A DNA stretch of 64,000 nucleotides from Arthrobacter sp. KBS0702 (lineage in GTDB: Bacteria; Actinomycetota; Actinomycetes; Actinomycetales; Micrococcaceae), in the NCBI RefSeq assembly GCF_005937985.2, contig NZ_CP042172.1, positions 248,001-312,000 of the forward strand, in the 5' to 3' direction. Positions within the stretch are counted from its first letter, which is position 1. Each line of letters begins with the position of its first letter. Shown here in pieces: positions 45,360 through 54,035 of the stretch. The notes below the pieces were generated by a model. The model saw nothing but the letters and a program-made list of their open reading frames with translations, was not told where the DNA came from and did no database searches. The translations under genes and the position numbers were made by a program.

Positions 45360-46280
45360 TCAGGCGTGCTGGTGCGTTTCGTGCTCCGCATGGGAGGCGG
45401 GTTCGAGCTGGAAAGTGCAGTGCTCGGTGTCGAAATGTGAGCCCAGGCAGCCGACCAGCTTGTCCAGCACCCGGTCCGCGCCGCGGGCGCCCAGCGCCGC
45501 ATCCTCCACCACCACGTGGGCGGAGAACACGGGCACCCCGGACGTGATGGTCCAGATGTGGATGTCGTGGACGGACACCACACCGTCCACGGCCAGGATG
45601 TGTTCGCGGATCATCTGCACGTCCACACCCTTGGGGGTGGCTTCGAGGAGCACATCCACGACGTCCCGGAGCAGGTGCCAGGCCCGGGGCAGGATCATCA
45701 AGGCGATGAGGATCGAGGCGATGGTGTCCGCGGCCTGGTAGCCGGTGGCCATGATGACGATGGCGGCGACAATGACGGCGAAGGACCCCAACAGGTCGCC
45801 CAGGACTTCAAGGTAGGCGCCACGGACGTTGAGGCTTTCCTTCTGGGCGCCGCGCAGAATCAGCAGGGAGACGAGGTTGGCGACCGCACCCAGGATGGCG
45901 GCGAAGAGCATCACGTCGGTGTGTACCTCGGGGGCCGACCCGAGCCGCCGGATGGCCTCCAAGAAGATGACCACGGAAATGACGATCAGGACCAGCGCGT
46001 TGGCCAGTGCGGCCAAAACCTCGGCCCGCTGGTAGCCGTACGTCCTCGCATCGCTCGCCGGCCGCGCTGCGATCCAGGCGGCCAGCAGGGCGATGAAGAC
46101 GCCGGCGGCGTCGGAGAGCATGTGCCCGGCGTCGGCCAGCAGCGCCAGGGAGCCGGAGACCAGGGCGCCGGCGACCTGGATCAGGACCACGGCCAGCGTG
46201 ATCCCGAGGACGGCGATCAGGCGCTTGCGGTGCTTGCCGGTGGCCGTGATGCCGTGCGAGTGGCTGTGGTCGTGTCCCAT
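45360..46280 (-). CDS. Cation diffusion facilitator (CzcD/ZitB-like)
   Basis: 306 residues. His-rich ends (GHDHSHSHG at the start, HAEHETHQHA at the end), six membrane segments with the zinc site in ALLADAGHMLSDAAG (HxxxD) and the partner in the segment NVRGAYLEVLGDLLGS. The cytoplasmic C-terminal domain follows. It exports Zn2+ or Co2+ in exchange for protons. Confidence 0.93.
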   Translation of the reverse strand: MGHDHSHSHGITATGKHRKRLIAVLGITLAVVLIQVAGALVSGSLALLADAGHMLSDAAGVFIALLAAWIAARPASDARTYGYQRAEVLAALANALVLIVISVVIFLEAIRRLGSAPEVHTDVMLFAAILGAVANLVSLLILRGAQKESLNVRGAYLEVLGDLLGSFAVIVAAIVIMATGYQAADTIASILIALMILPRAWHLLRDVVDVLLEATPKGVDVQMIREHILAVDGVVSVHDIHIWTITSGVPVFSAHVVVEDAALGARGADRVLDKLVGCLGSHFDTEHCTFQLEPASHAEHETHQHA

Positions 46281-46309
46281 GATTCCAAGGCTAGTCGCCC
46301 CCGGGGCGG

Positions 46310-46756
46310 CTAGCCCCAGCCGAGTTCGTGCAACCGCGCGTCGCTGATGCCGAAGTGGTGCGCGATTTCATGAACCACGGTGACCGTCACTTCCTCAACG
46401 ACGTCCTCGCGCGAAGTGCAGAGCTCCAGGATCGGCTGGCGGTAGATGGTGATCCGGTCCGGCAGCGAGCCGGCGTCCCACCAGGAATCCCGCTCGGTCA
46501 GCGGCACGCCCTCGTAAAGGCCCAGAAGCACGGTGTCCGGGTCCTCGCCCGGCTGCGGGGTGTAGTCGTCCTCGATGAAGACGGCCACGTTGTTCATGGT
46601 CTTCGCCAGCTCCGGCGGAATCCGGTCCAGGGCGTCGCCCACCGCCGCTTCGAACTCGTCCTCGGACATCGGGAACGGCCCGCCGCCGTCGCCGGCGCGG
46701 CCGTCGTCGTTTCCGTCCGGCACGATCGGCAGGCCGGGAGGCAGTGAAGCGGGCAT
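46310..46756 (-). CDS. Minimal zinc metallopeptidase (zincin, DUF1025 type)
   Basis: 148 residues. VVHEIAHHFGISDARLHELG carries HExxH with a third ligand position downstream; the text TMNNVAVFIEDD and LLGLYEGVPLTER are typical of this small family. No signal peptide, so cytoplasmic. Physiological substrate unknown. Confidence 0.88.
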   Translation of the reverse strand: MPASLPPGLPIVPDGNDDGRAGDGGGPFPMSEDEFEAAVGDALDRIPPELAKTMNNVAVFIEDDYTPQPGEDPDTVLLGLYEGVPLTERDSWWDAGSLPDRITIYRQPILELCTSREDVVEEVTVTVVHEIAHHFGISDARLHELGWG

Positions 46757-46766
46757 ACCTAGAACT

Positions 46767-47822
46767 CTAGGCCCCCTGCTTCGGGGCGCGCCTCGGTCCT
46801 TGGCGGGAGCGGCGCCGGGTGAGGGAGACGCCGGCGAGGCAGATCACGCCGCCCACCAGGCCCCAGATGGTGGGAATCTCGCCCAGTACCAGCCAGGAGA
46901 TCAGGATCGTGGTGCCGGGGACCAGATAGGTGGTGGCCGCGAGCCGTCCGGCGTCGATCAGGGAGAGCGCGTACGCCCAGGTGGTGAACGCGATCGCGGT
47001 GGGGAACACGCCGAGGTAGACCAGGCCCAGCGTCGCGGGCAGCGGCGCCGCCTGCAGCTCCGCGACGAGCTGGCCGCTGAAGGGCAGGCAGCACACCGCA
47101 CCCACCATGATGCCGAACCAGGTGGCCTGGGCTGCCGGGATTTTCCGAAGCACCGGCTTCTGCACGATCACGCTCACCGCGGCGAGGGCGGCCGCGAGCA
47201 GGCAGAGCAGAACCCCGGCCACGTCCGCCGTCGAGCGCTGGCCGGACCCGAGGGCAATCACCGCGACGCCGCCGAACGCGACCAGGCTGCCGATGATCAG
47301 CCAGCGCGGGAAGCCCTCCTTCAGGATGATCCCGGCCATCACGGCCACGAGGATGGGGTTGACGTTGATCAGCAGGGCGGCGGTGCCGGCGTCGAGCATA
47401 TGTTCGGCGGCGTTCAGGGCAACGTTGTAGCCGCCGAACCACATAACGCCGTAAGCCAGGATGGGCCACCACTCGCGGCCCTTGGGGAACGCGGGCGCCT
47501 TGCGGAACTGCGGCAGCACCACGAGGCCCAGCACGACGGCGGCCACGGAAAGCCGCCCCAGGGTCAGCGGTCCCGGGGAGAAGCTGGGCCCGACGGCGCG
47601 GATGCCCACGAAGGCCGACGCCCAGAGGACCACGGTCACGACGACGGCGGCGATCCCCAGCCTGCTGATCTGTCCCGGCCGAAGGGGAATCTTGGCCGCG
47701 GCGGGCGGGGCGGCGTGCGAGGCTGCTTCGTGCGTGCTGTCGGGGTTGGTGGTGCCGGGGTCTGCGGTGCCCGGGTGGGTGCTGTCCGGGTGGGGGGAGC
47801 CTGTCTCGGCGGTTGTTGCCAT
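46767..47822 (-). CDS. EamA/DMT-family permease
   Basis: 351 residues with ten membrane segments in two EamA repeats. A low-complexity N-terminal tail of about 45 residues (PHPDSTHPGTADPGTTNPDS) precedes the first segment. Family members export amino acids or other metabolites. It lies downstream of a LysG-like regulator on the same strand but about 100 bp away. Confidence 0.88.
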   Translation of the reverse strand: MATTAETGSPHPDSTHPGTADPGTTNPDSTHEAASHAAPPAAAKIPLRPGQISRLGIAAVVVTVVLWASAFVGIRAVGPSFSPGPLTLGRLSVAAVVLGLVVLPQFRKAPAFPKGREWWPILAYGVMWFGGYNVALNAAEHMLDAGTAALLINVNPILVAVMAGIILKEGFPRWLIIGSLVAFGGVAVIALGSGQRSTADVAGVLLCLLAAALAAVSVIVQKPVLRKIPAAQATWFGIMVGAVCCLPFSGQLVAELQAAPLPATLGLVYLGVFPTAIAFTTWAYALSLIDAGRLAATTYLVPGTTILISWLVLGEIPTIWGLVGGVICLAGVSLTRRRSRQGPRRAPKQGA

Positions 47823-47920
47823 GGTGCCAATCTAGCCCGTGCGGCGGCGTGGCGACTGGCGGAAATCGGCCAGGTCTAGTCGGTTTCCTGCCAATGTTCC
47901 CGCGCGTGTTCCCGGCGCCC

Positions 47921-48802
47921 TCAGCGGAGGACGCGTGCGGCGGCCTGGACGGCGTCCGCGACGTGGCCGAGCGCCGCCGAGCCACGCCGCCACTGCTGCC
48001 AGTAAAGGGCGACGTCCACATGGGTGCGGGGAGCGAGGACCTCCAGCGTTCCGGTCCGGAGGTCCTCGCCGATCTCGATCTCGGGCATCATGCCCCAGCC
48101 CATGCCCCAGCGGATGGCATCGCCAAACTCCTGGGCGGCCGGGATGTAGTGCCGCGGTGCTTGGACCGGGGAGCGGCCGAACCGCCGCAGCCAGCGGTCC
48201 TGCAGGTCGTCCTTCCGGTCATAGACCAGCACGGGGGTCTTGGCCAGCGCCGCCGCGCTGACGCCGGAGGCAAACCAGCGGCGGGAAAAGTCCGCCGTGC
48301 AGACGGGCAGGTAGCGCATGACGCCGAGCTTGCGCGACGAACAGCCCGGCACCGGCGCCGCCGTAGCCGTGATCGCCGCCGCCGCGGCGCCGGCGCGCAG
48401 GAGGTCGAGCGAATGTTCCTGGTCTTCCCGGAGGATCTCGAGCTGGACGGTGTTCCCGGCGGCTGCCAGGCCGGCCAAGGCCCAGGTGTGCAGTGAATCG
48501 CTGTTGATGACCAGGGTCAGGCGCGTCCGTCCGTGGGGTTCCGCCGGCTCCAACTCCTGGGTGAGGTCCGCCGAGAGCAACTCCAGCTGCCGGGCATGCC
48601 GCACCACGGCCTGGCCGGACTCGGTGAGCCCCGGCGGCCGTGCCCGGGTCAGCACCGGACGGCCGACGGCTGCCTCGACCGCGCGGATCCGCTGGCTGAC
48701 GGCCGACGGCGTGACGGAGAGGTGGGCTGCGGCGGCGTCGAAGCTTCCATGCGTGATGATTGCCGCCAGCGTCCGGGCCTGCTCGGGCGAGATTTCGATC
48801 AT
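47921..48802 (-). CDS. lysG: LysG/ArgP-type LysR regulator
   Basis: 293 residues. Winged helix SFDAAAAHLSVTPSAVSQRI, then an effector domain with WMG-type text (DAIRWGMGWGMMPEIEI) typical of ArgP/LysG. It is divergent from a LysE-type exporter gene with 65 bp between, the classic lysG-lysE layout: basic amino acids switch on their own export. Confidence 0.9.
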   Translation of the reverse strand: MIEISPEQARTLAAIITHGSFDAAAAHLSVTPSAVSQRIRAVEAAVGRPVLTRARPPGLTESGQAVVRHARQLELLSADLTQELEPAEPHGRTRLTLVINSDSLHTWALAGLAAAGNTVQLEILREDQEHSLDLLRAGAAAAAITATAAPVPGCSSRKLGVMRYLPVCTADFSRRWFASGVSAAALAKTPVLVYDRKDDLQDRWLRRFGRSPVQAPRHYIPAAQEFGDAIRWGMGWGMMPEIEIGEDLRTGTLEVLAPRTHVDVALYWQQWRRGSAALGHVADAVQAAARVLR

Positions 48803-48867
48803 TAGCCCATCTTATGTATGCCAAGAACGTTTAACTGGTTTCATCTGGATACGGCACCTACCGTGGA

Positions 48868-49473
48868 ATGGTGATCTTCCCCTTGGTTTCCGGCCTCTCC
48901 GCCGGGTTGTCCCTCATCGTTGCCATCGGCGCACAGAACGCCTTCGTCCTCCGCCAAGGCATCCAGCGCTCGCACGTCGCCATGGTGGTGGCGGTCTGCG
49001 CCGTGTCGGACCTGCTGCTGATCCTGCTGGGCGTCGCGGGCATCGGCGTCCTCCTGGACCGGGCGCCTGCCGCCCTCGTGGTGATCCGCTGGGCCGGTGC
49101 GGCATTCCTGCTCGCCTACGGGGCGTTCGCCGCCTGGCGGGCGGTCCGCGGGGAACAGATGGACCACCCCGAGGACAAGCCGGCGGGCAGCAGGGCGGCC
49201 GTGCTCGCCACCTGTCTGGCCTTCACCTGGCTGAACCCGCACGTCTATCTGGATACCGTGCTGCTGCTCGGGTCGCTTGCGGCAGCCCAGGGCGAGTCCG
49301 GACGGTGGTGGTTCGCTGCCGGGGCCGGCCTGGGCAGCATTGCGTGGTTCACCGCCCTCGGCGCGGGGGCGCGGTTCCTGACGTCCCTGTTCCGGCGCCG
49401 GGCGGCGTGGCGGGTGCTCGACGCCATGATCGCCGTCGTGATGGTTAGCCTGGCCGTGCTGCTGCTGGCCTGA
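48868..49473 (+). CDS. lysE: LysE/ArgO-family amino-acid exporter
   Basis: 201 residues, about five to six membrane segments. SLIVAIGAQNAFVLRQGIQR is the LysE signature and LAFTWLNPHVYLDTVLLLGS is the second conserved part. It exports lysine, arginine or similar amino acids. TACCGT just before the ATG may be a -10 box with a GTG at 48871 as leaderless start. Confidence 0.92.
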   Translation: MVIFPLVSGLSAGLSLIVAIGAQNAFVLRQGIQRSHVAMVVAVCAVSDLLLILLGVAGIGVLLDRAPAALVVIRWAGAAFLLAYGAFAAWRAVRGEQMDHPEDKPAGSRAAVLATCLAFTWLNPHVYLDTVLLLGSLAAAQGESGRWWFAAGAGLGSIAWFTALGAGARFLTSLFRRRAAWRVLDAMIAVVMVSLAVLLLA

Positions 49474-49497
49474 GCACCGCATGTTCTTGACCCGGCC

Positions 49498-50517
49498 CTA
49501 CCTGCCCCGACCGGCCCACCCCAGCAGCCGGTCCACCGGCCAGGTGGTGATGATCCGCTCCGCGGGAACGCCGTTCCGGGCCGCCCGCTCGGCCCCGTAT
49601 TGCAGGAAATCCAGCTGCCCCGGGGCATGCGCGTCGCTGTCGATGCTGAAGAGGCAGCCGGCGTCGAGCGCCAGCTGGATCAGTTCATCCGGCGGGTCCT
49701 GGCGCTCCGGACGCGCGTTGATCTCGACGGCGACGTCATGCTCGGCGCAGGCCGCGAACACCCGTTTCGCATCGAACTCCGACGGCGGCCGCGTCCCGCG
49801 CGAGCCGTTCAGGAGCCGGCCGGTGCAGTGCCCCAGTACCCGGGTGTGCGGGGCCTCGATCCCGGACAGCATCCGTCGGGTCATGGTCCGGCGGTCCGAG
49901 CGGAGCTTCGAGTGCACGCTTGCCACCACGATGTCCAGGCGGTCCAGCAGTTCCGGAGCCTGGTCCAGCGTCCCGTCCTCCAGGATGTCGACCTCGATGC
50001 CGGAGAGCAGGCGGATCCCGGCGCGGCCGGCGTCGATCGCTGCGATGAGGTCCAGCTGCTCGCCGAGTCGTTCGGCGCTCAGGCCGTTTGCGATCCTCAG
50101 CGTGGGGGAGTGGTCGGTCAGGGCCAGGTACTCGCGGCCCAGCATCCCGGCGGCATCCACCATGGCCTCGATCGGCGACCCGCCGTCGGACCAGTTGCTG
50201 TGCGTGTGCAGGTCCCCGCGGAGCTCCGCCAGCAGCTCGCGGCCGCCCTCGGCCAGCGGCTCGGCGCCGCGTTCCCGCAGGCCCGCGAGGTAGTCGGGGA
50301 CCCCGCCGTCGACGGCCTGCGCGATCACCTCGAACGTCCGGTCGCCGATACCCTTCATGCGCTTGAGCCGGCCGTCCCGCCGGCGCGCGGCAAGTTCCTC
50401 GGGGGAGAGGCCGGCGATGAGCTCGGCCGCCTTCCGGAAGGCCTGCACCTTGAAGGTGGTGGCACGCTCACGTTCGAGCCAAAAAGCGATCTCATTGAGG
50501 GCAGCGGCGGCGTCCAT
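49498..50517 (-). CDS. PHP-domain protein with helix-hairpin-helix (PolX-like C-terminal part)
   Basis: 339 residues. Residues 1-85 have a helical/HhH region (LKRMKGIGDRTFEVIAQAVD), then a PHP domain with the metal motifs GDLHTHSNWSDG, ALTDHSP, GIEVDIL, HSKLR, GHCTGR and DSDAHA. It looks like the end of a bacterial family X DNA polymerase without the polymerase part, or a histidinol-phosphatase-like phosphoesterase. A metal-dependent nuclease or phosphatase activity is likely. Confidence 0.88.
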   Translation of the reverse strand: MDAAAALNEIAFWLERERATTFKVQAFRKAAELIAGLSPEELAARRRDGRLKRMKGIGDRTFEVIAQAVDGGVPDYLAGLRERGAEPLAEGGRELLAELRGDLHTHSNWSDGGSPIEAMVDAAGMLGREYLALTDHSPTLRIANGLSAERLGEQLDLIAAIDAGRAGIRLLSGIEVDILEDGTLDQAPELLDRLDIVVASVHSKLRSDRRTMTRRMLSGIEAPHTRVLGHCTGRLLNGSRGTRPPSEFDAKRVFAACAEHDVAVEINARPERQDPPDELIQLALDAGCLFSIDSDAHAPGQLDFLQYGAERAARNGVPAERIITTWPVDRLLGWAGRGR

Positions 50518-50736
50518 CTGCCCATCATCCGCACAGCGGCACCGGCCTTGTCCAGCCCCTTGTCCAGGCCCGGTCCGGAGCGTATTCCCGGGTCTTGGAG
50601 CTGATTTTGGAGTTTCCGGAAGTTGGCCCTATAGTTTTATAGGTCCAGTTCGGAGGAACCCGAAGGGCGCAAAACGGAAGGCTTCGGCCCTTGTTTTTTG
50701 CCCTCGATTCAGTGGGTTTTACCGGATGGCGTCCTG

Positions 50737-50809
50737 GCCCCCATCGTCTAGCGGCCTAGGACACCGCCCTTTCACGGCGGCGGCACGGGTTCGAATCCCG
50801 TTGGGGGTA
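50737..50809 (+). tRNA. tRNA-Glu (TTC)
   Basis: 73 nt. Acceptor arms GCCCCCA/TGGGGGT, anticodon stem CCGCC/GGCGG with loop CTTTCAC, so the anticodon is TTC at 50771-50773; T-loop GGTTCGAATC. No CCA is encoded. A palindrome CCTATAGTTTTATAGG lies about 95 nt upstream (50628-50643). Confidence 0.95.
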
Positions 50810-50866
50810 CGCAAGGAACTGGTCAGGCCGGATGAAAAAGTCTGGTAGGCTAAAGGCCTTGAAAAA

Positions 50867-50886
50867 TTGCAGTAGCGATACTGCAA
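50867..50886 (+). other. Perfect hairpin with GCGA tetraloop between tRNA genes
   Basis: TTGCAGTA-GCGA-TACTGCAA forms an 8-bp perfect stem closed by a GNRA-type tetraloop, 26 nt before tRNA-Asp. It could be a processing signal of the tRNA transcript or its upstream terminator; there is no T tract. Confidence 0.6.
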
Positions 50887-50912
50887 GCAGCAAGAAACAG
50901 TAGTAAAAGTAA

Positions 50913-50986
50913 GGCCCTGTAGCGCAGTTGGTTAGCGCGCCGCCCTGTCACGGCGGAGGTCGCGGGTTCAAGTCCCGTCAGGGTCG
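50913..50986 (+). tRNA. tRNA-Asp (GTC)
   Basis: 74 nt. Acceptor GGCCCTG/CAGGGTC, anticodon loop CTGTCAC giving GTC, T-arm GCGGGTTCAAGTCCCGT, discriminator G. No encoded CCA. Confidence 0.95.
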
Positions 50987-51034
50987 CTCTGATTGCCAGA
51001 AGAAATTCCGGCCGTCAAGGTGACACGTCACCTA

Positions 51035-51107
51035 GGCTCTGTAGCTCAGTTGGTAGAGCGTTCGACTGAAAATCGAAAGGTCACCGGATCGACGCCGGTC
51101 GGAGCCA
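51035..51107 (+). tRNA. tRNA-Phe (GAA), probable integration site
   Basis: 73 nt. Acceptor GGCTCTG/CGGAGCC, anticodon loop CTGAAAA giving GAA. The integrase gene ends 69 nt downstream, so the tRNA 3' end is the likely attachment site of the element that follows. Confidence 0.95.
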
Positions 51108-51112
51108 CTTAA

Positions 51113-51136
51113 CCCCCGGTAATTCGGGGGTTTTTT
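51113..51136 (+). terminator. Rho-independent terminator of the tRNA cluster
   Basis: CCCCCG (51113-51118) and CGGGGG (51125-51130) form a stem followed by TTTTTT, the clearest intrinsic terminator in the window. Confidence 0.85.
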
Positions 51137-51175
51137 GTGTCTAACAGTCGGCCACCCCGCATAAACCCCGCAGAT

Positions 51176-52327
51176 TCAAATGACGCCCTTGAGCTGCTCC
51201 TGCATGATGGCGCCGGCCCTTGTGTCCCCCTTGAGCGTGTTCATGTAGACGTCCTGGGTCATCGAAGGGTTCGCGTGCCCCAGGTAAGCAGCGATCTCGG
51301 CCGCTGACATGCCGGCCCGGTCGAGTATCGTCGCCGCGGATTTGCGGAAGGTGTGGGTCATCAGCTTGGGATACCCGAGTGACTCGCGGATGTCTCGGAG
51401 TTCCCGCTGGGTGTTGGATGGGTCGCGGAGATGCATCAGCACCGTCGGGAACAGCAGCGTAGTGTGCTCCTTCAGCCGCTCATGCCGGCGGCGCAGCAGA
51501 TCCACCGTCGGACCGGGCAGCGGGGTGACGCGATGAGAGGCAGCTGTCTTCGCCACCGGCTGCCGGACGAGGCCCACACCGTTCACTCTGACGCTAGTTG
51601 CCTCCACCTCGGCCGTGCGGCCCAAGAAGTCGACCGAGGAGACGTCAAGGGCGCAGGCCTCTCCGATCCGCCAGCCCGACGCAACCATAAAGTCGAGTAG
51701 CTCGACGGTGTCCTGCTCAATGAGAGTCGGCGATGACCTGAGCTTGGCCATGAGTTCGGGAAGGTCACCAGGACTGATGGCTGACGCACCCTTTCTACCC
51801 TTCGGCTTCGAGATGCGCTCGATGTCCCGCACGGGATTCCGGAGGGTCGCGCCGTTGCCCACAGCGAGAGCCATCATGCCGCTCAGGGTTGAGCGACAGT
51901 TCTTCGCTGCCCCGTGCCCCGACTCCTTGTGCACCGTGTTGAGAAACTTCTGTAGTCGGTCGGGCTTTGCCTCGGCGACGCTGAGATCGCCGATCCGCGG
52001 AGTGATGTGTGCGGTGACGGCGTATCCATACGTCTCGAGAGTTCCCTCGGAGCGCTGCAGGTCGCGCTTGTGGGCGAGGAACATCTGCCCCAGCACGCGG
52101 AGTGTCGTTGTCGGCTTCAGTTCGCCGCCGCGGCTGGCCTCGATCGTTAGAAGCGCCTGCCTCAAGGCGGCCTCCGCTTTCGTCCGAGTGGTGCCGAAGC
52201 GCTCGACCTGCCGGGCCTTGCCATCGGCGTATCTGTAACGCGTTCGAGCCCTCCACTTGGCGGGCTGCACTTCGGTTGTGTTTATGGTGCCGTAGGTTCC
52301 AATTCCCATTCTCGGTCTAGCCATCAT
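51176..52327 (-). CDS. int: Tyrosine recombinase (phage-type integrase)
   Basis: 383 residues. N-terminal AP2-like arm-binding region, SAM-like core-binding domain (about 75-160), catalytic domain with Arg in ASGWRIGEACAL, HTFR in MTHTFRKSAAT, LGHANP and the nucleophile Tyr in QDVYMNTL. It faces the tRNA-Phe gene and should integrate and excise the element. Confidence 0.95.
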   Translation of the reverse strand: MMARPRMGIGTYGTINTTEVQPAKWRARTRYRYADGKARQVERFGTTRTKAEAALRQALLTIEASRGGELKPTTTLRVLGQMFLAHKRDLQRSEGTLETYGYAVTAHITPRIGDLSVAEAKPDRLQKFLNTVHKESGHGAAKNCRSTLSGMMALAVGNGATLRNPVRDIERISKPKGRKGASAISPGDLPELMAKLRSSPTLIEQDTVELLDFMVASGWRIGEACALDVSSVDFLGRTAEVEATSVRVNGVGLVRQPVAKTAASHRVTPLPGPTVDLLRRRHERLKEHTTLLFPTVLMHLRDPSNTQRELRDIRESLGYPKLMTHTFRKSAATILDRAGMSAAEIAAYLGHANPSMTQDVYMNTLKGDTRAGAIMQEQLKGVI

Positions 52328-52332
52328 CGCCC

Positions 52333-53061
52333 TTACTTCGTGGATTCCAGGATTTCTTCAACCAGCACGCGGGTGACGCGGCCGCGGGCCTGTGGCGTGC
52401 TGTCGGCCCCTGCTCTGGTGAGGGCCTCCGCTTCGAGTGAACGCCCCCAGAGCTGGACGGCTCGCTGCTGGACTTCAAGAGGTCTAATGCCCAACTTCTT
52501 CGCGGCGCGCGATTCCGCGAGGCTGACTCGCGGACGTCGCGCGCTGCGGTAGCCGGCAGCTTCGGGCGGCTCGATCATCGCCTCCCATCGGGCGTTGACA
52601 TGCGCGTGGCGCTCCTCGGCGGTCAAGGGGCCGCTACCGCGCTGAGCGACAGCGTTGTCCTGATGCGCGTCCCAAGCATCGGCAGGGCGGTCGTGGACGT
52701 GCTTATGATCGGCGTCCGTCAGTTCGACGCTGGCTCCGGAGAGCGCTCGGTCCACCCAAGCCCGCAACACGGGCTGGTCAGGCCTGCCGACATAGGGCCG
52801 TTCAAGCACCTCGGCGGCACCGAGGAGATCTGCGAGCCTGAGCGGTTCGCCAGACAGCCGTCCCAGAACTAGGGCGAGGGTCAGGAGGGTTGGAAGCGTC
52901 GGAGCCGCCCGCCCTGCTTCGATGGCCTGGACGCTGGACAGACTCCAGGTGGCCCCGAACTCCCGCCCGAGCTGGGCGACCGATTCAAGAGTGATTCCGT
53001 GTTGCCGCCGGTAGCGGCGGAGGAATGTCCCCACCGCTTCGGCATACGCTACTGCTTCCAT
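52333..53061 (-). CDS. XRE-family regulator
   Basis: 242 residues. The N-terminal helix-turn-helix (FLRRYRRQHGITLESVAQLG ... SLSSVQAIEAGRAAPTL) is followed by a long polar region without known domain. It lies 5 nt upstream of the integrase gene on the same strand, so it is probably co-transcribed, and divergent from the AlpA-like gene. The text GGTTACCTGTGATACC near 53083-53098 is a possible operator. Confidence 0.85.
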   Translation of the reverse strand: MEAVAYAEAVGTFLRRYRRQHGITLESVAQLGREFGATWSLSSVQAIEAGRAAPTLPTLLTLALVLGRLSGEPLRLADLLGAAEVLERPYVGRPDQPVLRAWVDRALSGASVELTDADHKHVHDRPADAWDAHQDNAVAQRGSGPLTAEERHAHVNARWEAMIEPPEAAGYRSARRPRVSLAESRAAKKLGIRPLEVQQRAVQLWGRSLEAEALTRAGADSTPQARGRVTRVLVEEILESTK

Positions 53062-53145
53062 ATGCCACAGGCTATCAGAAGCTGGTTACCTGTGATACCG
53101 TCCTTCACAAGTTATGAATTTCTGGTGAGGAGGGGGGTGAAACGA

Positions 53146-53346
53146 ATGATCGAAGCAGGAAACAGACTCCGCGACGTGAAGGACCTGTCTGCTCAGACAG
53201 GGATGTCCGTATCGACGATCTACCGCAAGCGTTCGACCGGTGAGTCGCTGCCCCGCGCCGTCAAGATCGGCGGGCACGCCGTGCGGTGGCGTCAGGCCGA
53301 TATCGACGCCTGGATCGAGTCGCAACTGGAGCCCGCTGCGGGGTGA
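53146..53346 (+). CDS. AlpA/excisionase-like DNA-binding protein
   Basis: 66 residues. TGMSVSTIYRKRSTGESLPR and KIGGHAVRWRQADIDAWIE match the winged helix of AlpA/Xis proteins. It is divergent from the XRE/int genes and probably acts as excisionase or directionality factor. ATG 53146 is about 12 nt after AGGAGG; GTG at 53137 is an alternative start. Confidence 0.82.
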   Translation: MIEAGNRLRDVKDLSAQTGMSVSTIYRKRSTGESLPRAVKIGGHAVRWRQADIDAWIESQLEPAAG

Positions 53347-53508
53347 TCCGATCCCGATGCGGTCAGCGCGACGCGTGCCGGGGGCCTAAGACAGTTCGGC
53401 TCCAAGCGCTGGTCAGCCGTCGCTGGGCGGAGAGACTGCCATTGATCCGGCCCGATTACAGGCCTACCAAATCCCCACATGCAGAGGGAAGCCTACGAAA
53501 GGAAAAAC

Positions 53509-53814
53509 ATGATGACCATCGAAGACGAGATTGCCGCCGTGAAGGCAGCAGCAGAGAAGAAGCTTCGTCGCCTCCGCGACCGGGAGCGCAAGCAGCAACA
53601 GGTTGTCGACGCCCGGGTGCTCACGTTGCTGCGGCAGAAGCACGCTGGCCTGGCAGCTCAGCTCGAGGCCGAAGCGCGGGCCCAGACCGCAGCAGAATCG
53701 GCTCAGCGGTCCACGCGTGCCAAGACGTCGAGGGCGGTGCCGCCAGCCGGGCGGAGCGATGGCGGCCGTGACTTTACTCCGCTCGACGGGCGTGGCTTGG
53801 AGTATGCGCCGTGA
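53509..53814 (+). CDS. Small coiled-coil protein of the mobilisation block
   Basis: 101 residues, AAGGA before the ATG. Mostly helical and charged (EDEIAAVKAAAEKKLRRLRD), with heptad-like spacing to about residue 65 and a disordered tail. It stands just before the candidate oriT and MobC gene, so a relaxosome accessory role is likely. No family recognised. Confidence 0.65.
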   Translation: MMTIEDEIAAVKAAAEKKLRRLRDRERKQQQVVDARVLTLLRQKHAGLAAQLEAEARAQTAAESAQRSTRAKTSRAVPPAGRSDGGRDFTPLDGRGLEYAP

Positions 53815-54035
53815 CCGATGTGCAGCAAGTCGCCGGCGGCCAGTACCTGGGTGCGGGAGCACCCAGGCGCGGCGCCGTCGTTCGGGTTTGGGGGTCGAGG
53901 GGGAAGGGCGGAGCCCTGCCCCTCGCAAGCGGCGCACTGGACGAGGAGCGAAGCGGTGTCGGACAGAGTGCCTGCTTGCGTTCGTTTTCCACCGCAGATT
54001 TCGTGCGTCAGGACTGGACGGAGGCGGGTATATGA
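53811..54035 (+). CDS. Possible small ORF across the oriT-like region
   Basis: 74 codons from a GTG that overlaps the previous stop (GTGA), ending in a TGA that overlaps the MobC start (ATGA). The perfect fit is suggestive, but the Gly/Arg-rich product looks unlike a folded protein and the DNA holds a strong hairpin. I favour a non-coding oriT with a chance frame. Confidence 0.25.
   Translation: MTDVQQVAGGQYLGAGAPRRGAVVRVWGSRGKGGALPLASGALDEERSGVGQSACLRSFSTADFVRQDWTEAGI
53896..53972. other. Candidate oriT
   Basis: CGAGGGGGAAGGGC (53896-53909) and GCCCTGCCCCTCG (53913-53925) make a strong hairpin. GGCGCACT (53931-53938), whose complement AGTGCGCC resembles the IncQ-type nick core AAGTGCGCCC, follows after 5 nt, and AGTGCC lies at 53967-53972. 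It is immediately upstream of mobC and the relaxase gene, the usual oriT position. The orientation of hairpin and core differs from IncQ, so this is tentative. Confidence 0.4.

Noticed and set aside
45154..45360. c-di-AMP (ydaO) riboswitch before the NlpC gene
   Set aside because: The leader lacks the conserved ydaO core sequences; only a simple stem and MtrA-like repeats are seen.
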